A stretch of 64,000 nt of DNA from Prunella strophiata (Eukaryota; Chordata; Aves; Passeriformes; Prunellidae): positions 27,783,001-27,847,000 of the forward strand of contig JAZBQD010000027.1 in NCBI GenBank assembly GCA_036583965.1, given 5' to 3'. Below, in pieces: positions 48,601 to 60,100 of the stretch (the stretch's first letter is position 1; the number at the start of each line of letters is the position of its first letter). The notes below the pieces were generated by a model. It worked only from the letters and a program-made list of their open reading frames with translations, was not told the origin of the DNA and made no database searches. A program made the position numbers and the translations under genes.

Positions 48601-51600
48601 ACGCTACCTTGCTGGGGCACCAGCGGGGCCACTCACCCTCTCCTGCCAGCGCTGATGGGGACACTGATGTGACACTTCTGCCACTTCCCTTGAGGTGGTT
48701 TGTGCAGCCTCTGGCTGGGGGAGAGTGGCACAGGGGCTGTGGCTGCAGGGGCTTCCTGCTCTTTGCTGTGCCAGAGCTCATGGGGATGAAGCCGGGCTGG
48801 AGCTGGGTGGTATCCAGTGTGCCACTGCTTTGGGGATTTTTAAGGCTGATTTGTGTTAAGCTCAAAGAGCTCTGATATCTTTTAGGTCAAAAAAGTGTCT
48901 GCCCATCTCCCAGTGCCACAGAAATCTGCCTTATGCAGACAGTGTGGTTAGAGAGGCCGTGCAGCGGATGTCAGGCAGCAGGAACTCTGCCAGATCGCGT
49001 GGGGAGATGGGACTTCCCATCCAGCCCTGCAAAGCAGTGGTTTGGGGAACCCCCATCTCAGCAACGGAAACAGCTCTGAAAACAGAGGTGAAAAAGGGGG
49101 GGGTGGGGGGGGGTCAAACCTTCTTCCTGCTGAGGAACAACACCTCCAGCAAACACTGAAGATACTGAAGGCAGAGGGACTCTGGTTGTGACAGCCGGGG
49201 TGTAACGAGAAGTGAATGGGACTGTGAACTGAAGTCTAGCTAGGGAGCAAGGAGAAGAAGGCACAGGCTGCTCTACTCTCGCCCCTTCCTGCAGCTGGTG
49301 ATCCAGTGCTGGAGAGCAGCTGCGTGCAGAAAGCCCTGGGGGTGTTTATCAGGTCCTGGGTGGCTTACCCAAGCAAGGAGTGGAAGCAGAAAAGTTGACA
49401 TCAGACACCTAGAGCTGAATTTTACTTTCATACCTCTTGTGTTATTTTCAACAAAACAGAGAGAGTTTCCAAGAGGGAAGGGTGCAAGGACTTCCCACTG
49501 AAGCCTCTGTCTTCTTTTGGTGAGTCTTGTGTTAAAGGCCCTGGGGGAGGAGGTCAGAGGGAGTTTCCCTCTGTGCAGAGGAACTTGGCTATTAGAGTAA
49601 AAAGGGTGAAACTCCTGAGAAGAGAGTTGCTGAGACCTCAGACCTCCTTTCTAATCATTCCCAATTCACTTATCATACTGAAAGCCCTGCATCAGAGGGC
49701 CTGAAATACCAGCACTTTTCTTAACCATCCAGCTGCTGGGAGCTGACCTTGAATTTTGGTGCTACAGCCCACACACAGGCCTGCTGATGAGTAACTGCTT
49801 GTGTCCAGGAAAACCTGCACCAGGGCATTTGTGGAGTCATGACAGAATGCCCATCAATGCAGGCAATCCATGTTCACAGCCCTGTGCTTGCTTGGCTCCT
49901 TTCTGCCAGCACCATGGCCATGCTGCCAGGTCATGCCTTTTCCCACTCTGCTTAACCTGATGTCCCAGTGAGGGAAGAGCAAGGGTGTATGAAAGGACCA
50001 GGAGGGCGCGGGGAAGGAGCTGGAAGTGTTTGCAGCGGAAAGTGGTGCAGCCTGCCTGACCTGCTCAGTGTGTGAAATGCTCTGGCCACCCAAGGCATCC
50101 CTCGAGCAGGCAGGGAGGGAAGCTGTGCTCTGCTCTGATGGCTGCTCAGCACATCCCACACTGCAGGAAGGAGAGGGAAAGGAGAGGGGAAGGAGAGAGG
50201 TGAGGAACTCCAGCCACCCGAGCTGGCGGTGGAGCGTGGGAAGCGCTGATGCCTGGCTTGGGGACCCGGCCAGGAGACAGGCTGGCTCTCGCCCACGCCT
50301 TCACGGGGATAAAAGCATTAAGAAAAAAACCCAAAAGACCAAAGAAGATGTTTTTGCAGGAGGAGAGCTCGCACCTTGCCCTTGGCAGAGCGGGCTGAGG
50401 TGACATCAGGGAGCAGGCAGGGATGGCTGCTATCGCATACAATCGGCATGAGGCAATGGGGCAGGGCTGCCGTCATCACCCCTGGCAGCTCTGTGCACGC
50501 AGCAGGGCCGTGTGTGGTGGCGAGTTGCCATGGCACGGGTGCAAACAGGCACCCTTGGCTCCACTGAGTCACCGGCACAGGAAATGACCGTGGCTGACGC
50601 ACAGCGCCCAGCACGGGCGGCTGTGGGGCTGTGTGGCACCACGCGGGCCCAGGAACCCAGACAGGGCAAAGTCCAGCGGCCTCTCCCAGCTAAAGCATCC
50701 CCGGCCTCTCAGTATGTGCCTGGACTTTCCCTTCCCATTGTTGTCCCCACTGCCAGGCTCGCCCTGAATCTGCCTCAGTGCCTGGGAGCCAGGGACCAGC
50801 TGATAAGCCAGCTCTGTCCTGCTTCCTTTCTATAGAGAGGGTCCTGTGGGCTTCCAATCTCCACGATGACGTCAGGGTTGTGTGCTGATGCCAGCCGGAC
50901 CATTGCTGGTTTCCATCTGTGAGGACGATATTGCTTGGGAGAGGGGAGGTGAAGATGGCCTGGATGCAGTGGGGCTATGCTGCAAGTGGGGCGCCATCGC
51001 CACCCCTGCTGGTACAGCACTCTGGGGGCTGTCACACTGTCACCTCCTTCATCTGTCCTCAGCACACGGTCCATCTCTGCAGCAGGAAACCATCGCCTTC
51101 CCCTCGGCCTCTCCCACGCTGGGAACAGGCCCAGGCAGCCGGCAGAGCAGATAAGTGGAGCCTGGCGGGCCGGCACCGAGCACCCGCTGTGCTGCTGGGA
51201 GCCTGGGATGCTCTGCTGGCCTCCAACCCGCCCATGGCCGGGTGCCAGCCCTGCACAGCGCCAGGAGTCCTGCCTCAGCTGTGCCCACGGGGCTGCGTGC
51301 CGCGGGAGCCACGGCACGGGGGTCTGGGGGACGCTGGCCAGCAGGGCAGCCAGCCCTGTGCCAGGTTGCCACGGGGCTGGTTTGGCCAGTGGGATGGAGA
51401 GTGGCACGGGGGCTCTCGGTGTGAATCCCAGCTGCTGAGTGGTGATGGTCACTGGCCTGGGGGTGGGCTGGGGGGCAGGAGCCCCGAGGAGGGGTGATGG
51501 ACAGAGCTGCTCAGTGTTTGTGCACCGGGCGATGCAGGAGAGCCCTCGTCTCGGCAGCTGCCCTGGGGAGGAAAGACCTAGACAGAGGAATGTGTGTGGG

Positions 51601-53030
51601 GACGGGGATAACTTTGAGCTGGGTTTATGGAGTGGTCAAGAAAACACAGGAAATTGGCTGCAGCTGAAGGTCCTCCTGCCTGGGGACTGCAGCAGGGACG
51701 GGAAAATAGACAAGCGATGTGTCATGGAGGGAGCAGACAGCGCCCGATAGCAGCAGGCATGGGAGGCCAAGAAGGATGCCAAAGACAGCAGAGGATTGTC
51801 CCGGTTCCATAAGGCTCTGGGCAATAAAAAGGGACTTTATGGGCTGTTGGAAACCGAAGGCAAGGAACCATGTGGAAATGCCAAGCCTGTTAGGAAGGAG
51901 AGCAAAGAAGTGGATACAGATTGCTGAGCTAGAACTGGACAAGGGATAAGGAAAATGCTTTCCAGGCCATTAGGAAAGGAGGATGTGAGACAACAGCTGC
52001 AAGAGAAGATATTTTAAAAATCCTTAAGCCTGGATAACTCACACCCAGGGGTCCTTTCAGGGCTGGCTGGAGCAGGAGCCAGGATCCAGCAGCACTCAGC
52101 ACTGGAAAGGGCTGCTCTCCCCAGCACAGGGGTGGGAGGCAGGAGAGGAGCAACCAGAGGGAAGGAGTGCAAACACAGTTCACGTTGGCTGGAGGACTCT
52201 CTGGACCACTGTGATTTCTCTCCTCATTGCAAGCAGCCATTTGGCTGCAAGAGCCTGTTCTGTAGCGGGAAGGAATTTCACGTGTTGTTTCATGTTGTTC
52301 AGATACTGGCGGAAAAAAAAGTAAAGGCATCACACTAGATCCACAGTGAGCACATTAAATGGCCTGTGAGCTGGGGAACTGGCCAAGAAACCATCAGTGG
52401 GGGCTTCCAGCAGGTCTCATGTCCAGGCACAGGCAGGATCCCCGTGGTGCTGGCAGAGCAGACCCGTGTCCCTGGCACAGACCAGCTGTGCTCCCCCTGT
52501 AAACCCACAGCAGGAATCCAGCTCTGCGCCAGGTTTTGGTTCTGTAAATCCTGCTCATGGGCAGACTTCTCTCAGGAACTCAGGCTTCTCCCATAGAGCA
52601 GCTCCGTTTCTCCTCCCCCACGGCCCCCAAGGATTAATCCCTGGCATGGCTTCATGCCGGGGGTTGAATGCCCGGGGACCGAGCTGGCCGCACCGCGCCC
52701 CGCTGAGCAGGAGGCAGGAGGAATTCCCGCAGCCCTGCTCTGCCCAGCCGCCGCTCTCCCACCGTCCCAGGAGCTGTTCTGCCTGCAGCAGAGCTGTGCT
52801 TTTGCCACACCCGAAGCCGGCTTTTGCAACAGCTCTGTCCACCAGGAAGAGTCGGGGAAGCTCGCAGGGCTTCCCCGGGTGTTTTCTGCCGGAGCGGGAG
52901 GCGCGTCCATGGCTCGGGGAGGTGACACGTGTGGGTCACTGCCCGGGGCACGCCAGGAACGTTCTGTGCCCCGAGCCGTGCGCGCAGGCCGAATGAGCAC
53001 CGGGACCTCCGGCGGTCCGGGAGGTGCGCG
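45676..53030. other. Intergenic, CRIP1 to TEDC1
   Basis: No gene is recognised. There is a G-rich run at 49096-49113 (G8-T-G9) and two GATA-type motifs (ctgataag near 50,800 and agataag near 51,148). The region becomes CpG-rich from about 52,650 toward TEDC1. Confidence 0.6.
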
Positions 53031-53820
53031 GAGATGCAGGGACATCCAGGGAGATGCAGAGTGATGTAGACACGTGCAGGGACATGCAGGGAGATTCAGG
53101 GCGGTGCAGGGAGATGCAGAGACATCCATGGCGGTGCAGGGACATGCAGGGAGATGCAGAGACATCCAGGGCGGTGCAGGGAGATGCAGGGACATCCAGG
53201 GTGATGGAAGGACATGCAGGGACATACAGAGACATGCAGGGACATCCAGGGCGGTGCAGGGACATGCAGAGACATCCAGGGCGGTGCAGGGACATGCAGG
53301 GAGATGCAGAGACATCCAGGGCGGTGCAGGGATATCCAGGGCGATGCAGGGACATGCAGAGACATCCAGGGCGGTGCAGGGACATGCAGGGAGATGCAGA
53401 GACATCCAGGGCGGTGCAGTGACATCCAGGGCGATGCAGGGACATGCAGGGACATCCAGGGTGATGGAAGGACATGCAGAGACATGCAGAGACATCCAGG
53501 GTGATGAAAGGACATGCAGGGACATACAGAGACATGCAGGGACATCCAGGGCGATGCAGGGACGTGCAGGGACATCCAGGGTGATGGAAGGACATGCAGA
53601 GACATGCAGAGACATCCAGGGCGGTGCAGGGACATGCAGGGAGATGCAGAGACATCCAGGGCGGTGCAGGGACATCCAGGGTGATGGAAGGACATGCAGA
53701 GACATGCAGAGACATCCAGGGCGATGCAGGGACATGCAGGGCGGTGCAGGAACATGCAGGGATATCCAGGGTGATGGAGGGACAAGCAGGGACAATGCAG
53801 GACCACCCAGGGCGATGCAA
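53031..53820. repeat. 10-bp-period minisatellite upstream of TEDC1
   Basis: About 79 units of 10 bp with consensus GACATGCAGG. Common variants are GACATCCAGG, GCGGTGCAGG, GAGATGCAGA and GTGATGGAAG. The units stay in the same 10-bp register from 53031 to about 53790 with no indel, and variants recur in higher-order blocks of 30-60 bp. The array ends about 115 bp before the TEDC1 ATG. It is the source of long open frames on both strands. Confidence 0.97.
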
Positions 53821-53935
53821 AGTGGCTGGCGCGGCCGCAGTGCCCCTCCCCGCCCCCGGGGGGCGCTGCCGCGGGGCGGCGGCCCGGAGGGCGCTCCCGC
53901 TTGGGGCCGGAGGGCGGGCGGCAGCGGCGGCGGCG

Positions 53936-54101
53936 ATGGGCGGGGCGTGCAGCGGCAGCAGCAGCAACCGGGAGCACCATCCGGGAGCCGGGGCCCGGCG
54001 CTGCCCGCCGCCGTCGGGGCGCTGTGCCGGGCCCTGCCGCCCCGCGCCCGGCCCGCCCCCGACACACCCTGCGCCGCGCCAGGTTCGACCGGCCGCAGGC
54101 G
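53936..54101 (+). CDS. TEDC1: TEDC1 exon 1 (frame disrupted)
   Basis: ATG at 53936 opens MGGACSG, but the TEDC1-like residues lie in the next frames: QRQQQQPG...ALPAAVGALCRALPP up to about 54063, then LRRARFDRPQA to the donor at 54102 (gtgagc, phase 0). This suggests one base fewer right after the ATG and two extra bases in the acaca at about 54062-54067. No in-frame ATG exists upstream in the final frame. Confidence 0.65.
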
Positions 54102-57100
54102 GTGAGCGCCGGCCGCTCCGCCCGAGACCCTGCGGGGCTCGGGCACAGGGCAGCGGGGACCAGCGGGACCGCGAGTGCGGCTGGGCCCGGGGACAGGCTC
54201 TGGAGGCAGCGCGACGGGCACTGAGCCTTGGGCAGGCCCTGCGTGCGGGGCCGCTGTGCGGCCCCGGCTCGGTGTGCCCCCGGCTCGGTGTGACAGCGGC
54301 TCGGTGTGCCCCCGGCTCGGTGTGCCCCCGGCTCGGTGTGTCACCGGCTCGGTGTGTCACCGGCTCGGTGTGCCCCCGGCTCGGTGTGCCCCCGGCTCGG
54401 TGTGCCCCCGGCTCGGTGTGACCCCGGCTCGGTGTGTCACCGGCTCGGTGTGCCCCCGGCTCGGTGTGTCACCGGCTCGGTGTGACCCCGGCTCGGTGTG
54501 CCCCCGGCTCGGTGTGCCCCCGGCTCGGTGTGACAGCGGCTCGGTGTGCCCCCGGCTCGGTGTGGCCCCCGGCTCGGTGTGACACCGGCTCGGTGTGCGC
54601 CCAGCTGACACGTGTTAGGGAGCTCTCAGCAAACTCGCCGCTCTGGGAAGGGCTGTGTCTTATTGTGGTTGTAACTTGAGGCTTGGTGTTTCACCCTGGT
54701 CTGCGACACCAGTGTCGCCTGCTGTACTTTACCGTACCCAGCTTGGGTCTTGCTGCTTTGCCTCCGAGGCTTCCAGCTCGCACACAGGGTACCTCCCTTC
54801 CTCGGCTATTTTAAGGACTTTACGAGTGTTGACTGAGATTCCAGCCATAAGAATCACCATTGGAGTTTGTCAGCATGCTGTCCTTGTGCAGCCAAGAAAC
54901 GATTCCCAGTTCCAGCTCATTCTGTTGTGCCTCTTGTTTGTGAGTTTGACACTGTCGTGGTCAGTGTGTTCAGGTGCTTGTTTGACTACGGGTGAGCTGT
55001 GCCACTTGTGGTTGTATCAGAGCAGATTTTGGAATGCTCCTCTACACATGGATCTCACAGTAGAAGTGCTGGGTGTTGCTGTTCAGCCAGCATTAGCCCT
55101 TTTCTTTCTGGGTGCTCCATTCTGCAGATTCTGTGTTCATCAGGCAGGAACATGAACATACATGATCAGGAACATTGACATACATAAACCTCCCTGATCA
55201 GATAGTGTTGGCTGGATCAGCAGGTGTGCTGTTCCATGTGTGATGTTCAGAAATGGGCTTAATTGCCTAATTAAGACTAAATAATATGGGAGATGTTTTT
55301 CCTGCTGATCTCCCCTTCCACCCCTTTCTTTTGCAGAGCCTGGACTTCTGGAAGCTGCTGTACGTGCTTCTGAAGCAGATCCACGGGGGCAGGTGGACAG
55401 AGTCTGATGCCATAGGTAACATTCTGGCTGACTGCAGTTTCCATCTGTCCTGGCACTGGTTTTGTAGCACCTTTGGCTCCTTTCTCCCTGTAGTGAGTGC
55501 TCTGTTTTGAACACCTGTGCCACCAACACACTGGGTGTCAGGTTTAGTGATGAGGAAATGTGCTGTGAGGCAGGTTTGCTACTCTTTAATGTGCTTTGTC
55601 CTGGAAACTGGGATGCTTCCACATGCTCTTGCATTCCTGGGACATTTTATTGCAGGTAAATCTCTGCAGTGGTGTTATGCATTCTCACTATCTGCAAAGA
55701 CAGAAGTAGATTTGGTTTTCCTTTGGTTCCTTCTTTTCCTATTCCCATTCATACCATGATTCTGTTGGTACTTTTCTGTCCAGTCCTGTGTCAGAGCCAG
55801 TAGTTGTAATGTGAGAACCATAAAGGCACTGTTTTGGGATTGAAGTTCTAGACAAAACAAGAAATGGACTCTGTGTGATTATTTTAGGGGGACTGTGAAT
55901 AAGTATTTATGGAAGACTGGCCACTGCTCCAGAGAGGAGCTGAGTGCAGAATGGCTTCTCAAAATAGCAGAAGACTATTTACTTCTTAAATGTATGTTAT
56001 TCCAAGTATAACACTACTCCTCATCTTCTCTCTTGAAACATGTCTATCTAGGGCCTTTTCATTGTATGAGAATTGTATTGTGATGAATCAAGGTCTCCTC
56101 ATACCAAATCCTCTTAATATTCACTTTTGCCCTTGACAGCAAAACACCCTAACCAGCACTGTGTAAGCCCCTGATTAGCTGTGAGCCCGGTGGCTCTGTA
56201 AATGGAATTAAGAAAGGTTAACCATTGTGGAATGCAGAGCCAAACCACCAGCATAGTTTAGCTGGTAGCTCAGCAGGAAGCCCTGTTACTTGCAGGACTG
56301 CTATTTTTCATTTGGCTGTTTTTATTTTTCCACTCATCCACGGTCTGCTGTGTATGGCAAAGTCTATTTATTGACTGTCTCCCACAGCATTGTGGATGTG
56401 CTCCTGCACATGTGCAACCTCATTGGATCCTGGCTGCTCCCATACTAATTGCCTGTAGCATTTGGGGGCAGAATTTCCAAGTGCATGTGGCAGGTTCCTG
56501 GCTCTAGAGACAGCAAACACAGCCTTCACTGGTATATTGTGAGGTAGCAATGTGTGGTTCTGCTGAGAACTGCTCAGCTGACTTCTGAGAAACCTTTTTT
56601 AGTCACAACTTGGTGATTAAAGCTGAAATTCAGGCTGGAGAACTGTACTGTTTTTCAAATGACACTAATTACTTTTGCTTGGCAAGTGAATGAGTTGTCT
56701 GCTCTGAACACAATCGATATTTTACTGCTTTTCTTCTCTGCCCCAGCTCTGGTCTCTTGTGTATTTAATGCAAATGAAATAAGCCTTGGGCATAGGCACT
56801 AAATAACTTTCTCAGGTTTGTGTAGGATCCTGTTACACAGTAGAGAATTGAAACAGATTCCTCTAATCCAAGTCTAGTGCCTTAGTCCACAGATCAAGCT
56901 TTGCTTTTCTTTGCTCTTTTTGTACAACCTTTTAATTACCTTGGTTAAAACAAGGAGAGCAGCAGCTGCCTGATCCCAGAGGAAGGCTGTCAGGACTCCT
57001 TTGGTCTAGGGGTTACTGTGTGCATGGAAAAAGCTTTCTGGAAAAGAGAAGCCATTCTCCAGTGATCTTGTATCCTTTATTTTTTGAAAGGAAACACTGA

Positions 57101-60100
57101 TCTTTGGCCAGTTCAAGAATCCCACTGAAGTCTACCAGTCAGTGGTTATGAAATTCTGCAACTGGCTCCTGCTTTCTTGTTCTGTGAGAATTTTTTTCTT
57201 CCCACAGTGAAAAGCACTTAACTATAAACTTTGGTGTAAACTTGCTGTAAAACCCAGCCCCTTAAACATGTCACAGCAGTGGGTCACTGGACAGTGGAGA
57301 GTCAGAGTAAGCTGTGTAATACTCTGGGCATAACCTTGCTGATGAAATCATGATTAATGGTTTCATGCTGCTCGTTCTTCACAGAGGCTGATGAACTTGG
57401 TTAACAGCCTGACAGCCACACCAGGTAGCAGTGCAATATGCATTTGGATAGTTGGAGGACACATTTGTTTTCTGGGATTGCTGTTCAGTTTTTATAGCGT
57501 GGGAAAGAGGTCTGGAGCTGCAATAGATTTTTGTTTGTTTGACAAATGTAGCAGAAAATGTTTTTCTGAAGCAGGAGTTTCCCATAATACCACTACCTGT
57601 GCAGGTGTTCCTTGTCTGAGTGCATGAAGTGATATATCTGTGTCTGTGCTTCTACTTGGTTTGTAGTTCCTTTCCATTTTAGCCTGCCAAGCTAGTGCAC
57701 AGCCCTTACTTGAATATCATCTTGTAAATCCCTGAAAATATTTGTCAGGACTCACAGTGGAAGAGCACAGCTTGAGTATAGTTTTAAGTGAGCTGAACCC
57801 TGAGGTTCATCCCCAGCTTGGTCTTACTTGCTGAGTATACTTTTATAAATAATATCTGTGGAGAAGGGGATTACTTGGAAGCCTTGTGAAGGTCTTTCTG
57901 TACAAATTTCCTAATCCTAATGCCATAAGAAGACGTCAGAGAGGTGTCTGGTGTGTCTCTTCTATCTGAGTGATGTTTTTTCCTCTCTCTCGGTTGCACA
58001 TTACAGGAATCCATCTTGGTCCTGGGTACTCACATAACCTTTACTGCCATTTATACTTTTGCCTTTTAACTTGAGCACTCTGGAGATGAGGAAAACTAAG
58101 GGACTTCTCTAAGGTCACAGGAAGGCTCCTTGAGCCCCAGTTCCAGATCCTTGACTGCTCACTCCCAGTTCCTGCTTGGTGCCCCAGCTGTACCCTCTCC
58201 TGTGAGGACAGCGTGTTGCAGAGGGAGATGTGAAAGAGGGGGAGATAAAGGACCAGAACAACACTGAAATTCAGGTGGTGAATTGCCTTGGTGGATCTGG
58301 CCTGAGTGATATATCAGAGCAGGGAAGTGGTGATAAAAGAAAAAATAAACCACCTGACCTGCTCTCCTTTCCTCCACTTTGATACGTGATTTTTTGAGGA
58401 GCTCCTTGAACTGCAGATGGCAGCATGTGATGCTTGTTTGCTTTGAAAAAGGAGGAAAGCATGTACTGATCATCCTTCCTTTTGGAGGATTTCTGCCTTT
58501 ACCTGTTATGGCAGTTCCTTTCTTGACAAATGCACACAGAAAAGGAAAGGATGAGATGAAAACCCTGCTCATGTAAAAATGTCCACAAGTTATGAAAATA
58601 AAATCTGTAATATCTCCATGCTCCTCTTGTGCTTGAGGGATTGGAGTGAGCATTCACAGGGTTTGTGGAAAGAGCAAATGGAGTGATTTAGGTCTTTTGC
58701 TTTGTAGGAATGCCTGAACTGCATGAAACTGTAGATTCCTCTAGCTCCACCCAGCTGTGACAGCTGTCAAAGGGAAAGAAAAGAGCAAATCTAGAGGGAT
58801 GCACGGCATGGGGGGATATTCCTTCAGCCTCCAGCAGTTTACATCTCAGACTTTCCAATCCAGAGAGGATATGTTTATGTTTCATAAGTTTCAATGAACT
58901 GCTGTTCTGTAAATCCAGTTTCTCCTTGAGCCTGTTTGACTCTTAGGAGTCCATAGAGTCCCACAGTGAGCAATTTCAGAATTTTGCTGTGTGTGTGAAG
59001 AGCATCTCTTTTATCATGTTTTGACTCACATGCTTGCTAACTTTGTTGGCTCACAGTTCATGTGTTGAGTGTTGTGCAAACAAATCATCCACTCTTCACC
59101 CATTGCACAGCACTCAGGATTTTGAAGAGTTTTGTCATATCCATTCTTGCTCTTCTTCTTGGCCTACTTCATTGCCTCTTACAATGCAGCTGTTCTGTAC
59201 TTGTGATTGTACTTGTCCTTTCTCCTCATTTCTGTCCAAATCTTCTGCAGTCTTAATGGGAGAGAAGAATAGGGTCACAGTGGGGATTTGTGTTCTGTTC
59301 AGTGTCCTTGCTAGGTTTCTCACACTGAGTTTGCCTTTGGATGCCTGTCAGAACCAATTGTGATACTGTCATTAAAAACCTTATCATCTGAGATTGTGTT
59401 CCTGAGCCCTCTGAGCAGTTCCAGGTCCAGTCTTATGCTGTAAGTCAGTAAAGTTAGGAACATTTCTTTCTTTGTGCACATAATTCTTCATTTTTTCTAA
59501 AAATACTTTTATCTGTCTTTTTAAAGCTTGGGCTCAAGGTTCTGCAGTCCTTCATGATCTGCCTGCATTCTTTACTACTAATATCACATCAGCACCAAGT
59601 TTTCTGTCACTGTCACATTGTCCAAGTGTCATTTTGGGTTGTTTGAACAGCAGCTGTTTAGCACAGAGCCCTCACGTGAAACTGCTATTTGTTCCTGCCC
59701 TCTGCTTCTTGTCTGCTGGGTACTTGTCATTGATCCAAGACTTTTTCCTCCCTCCACTGCAGTGCCTTGGTTTCTTTGTACAAGCTGAATCCCAGTGGGA
59801 AGTCTAAATGTCTTGCATTGGTTGAATCTTCCTTAATCACTTGCTTCTTGCTGCCCTCAGAGAACTCCAGAAATTTTCTGAGCAGGTCTTCCTTTCACAG
59901 ATGCTGGTTGTTAGCCAGTATGTGTTGTTTTCATTGTCCCCCTAATTATGTTCTTTATTCTGTTTTGACTTAGAAGAGAGCCAAGGCTTATTGGGCAGAA
60001 CTTTTTTTAATAATAACTTTCTTTCTGTTTCCTCAGTATTTTACAGTCCTGCAGTGCCTGTCTTGTAGCTGTCAGGTGACATTTGCTGGTGTGAAGGAAT

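Noticed and set aside
51740..51930. Lys/Glu-rich open stretch (FHKALGNKKGLYGLLETEG)
   Set aside because: It looks mildly protein-like and could be an old retroelement piece, but it has no splice context or recognised motif, so it is not called.
53074..54105. Plus-strand 343-codon frame of RDIQGGAG-type repeats reaching TEDC1 exon 1
   Set aside because: Again a by-product of the minisatellite. Only its last part resembles TEDC1, and no sign of a repeat-encoded N-terminus is known for that family.
52572..54360. Very long minus-strand open frames (about 590 and 474 codons) with a Cys/Ser/Leu/His/Pro decapeptide repeat
   Set aside because: The frames are produced by the 10-bp array, which repeats every 10 codons and lacks stops in several frames at once. 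They run across the TEDC1 exon and both minisatellites and show no conserved domain.
53031..54603. CRISPR-like array
   Set aside because: Units are short, contiguous and without unique spacers; this is eukaryotic minisatellite DNA.
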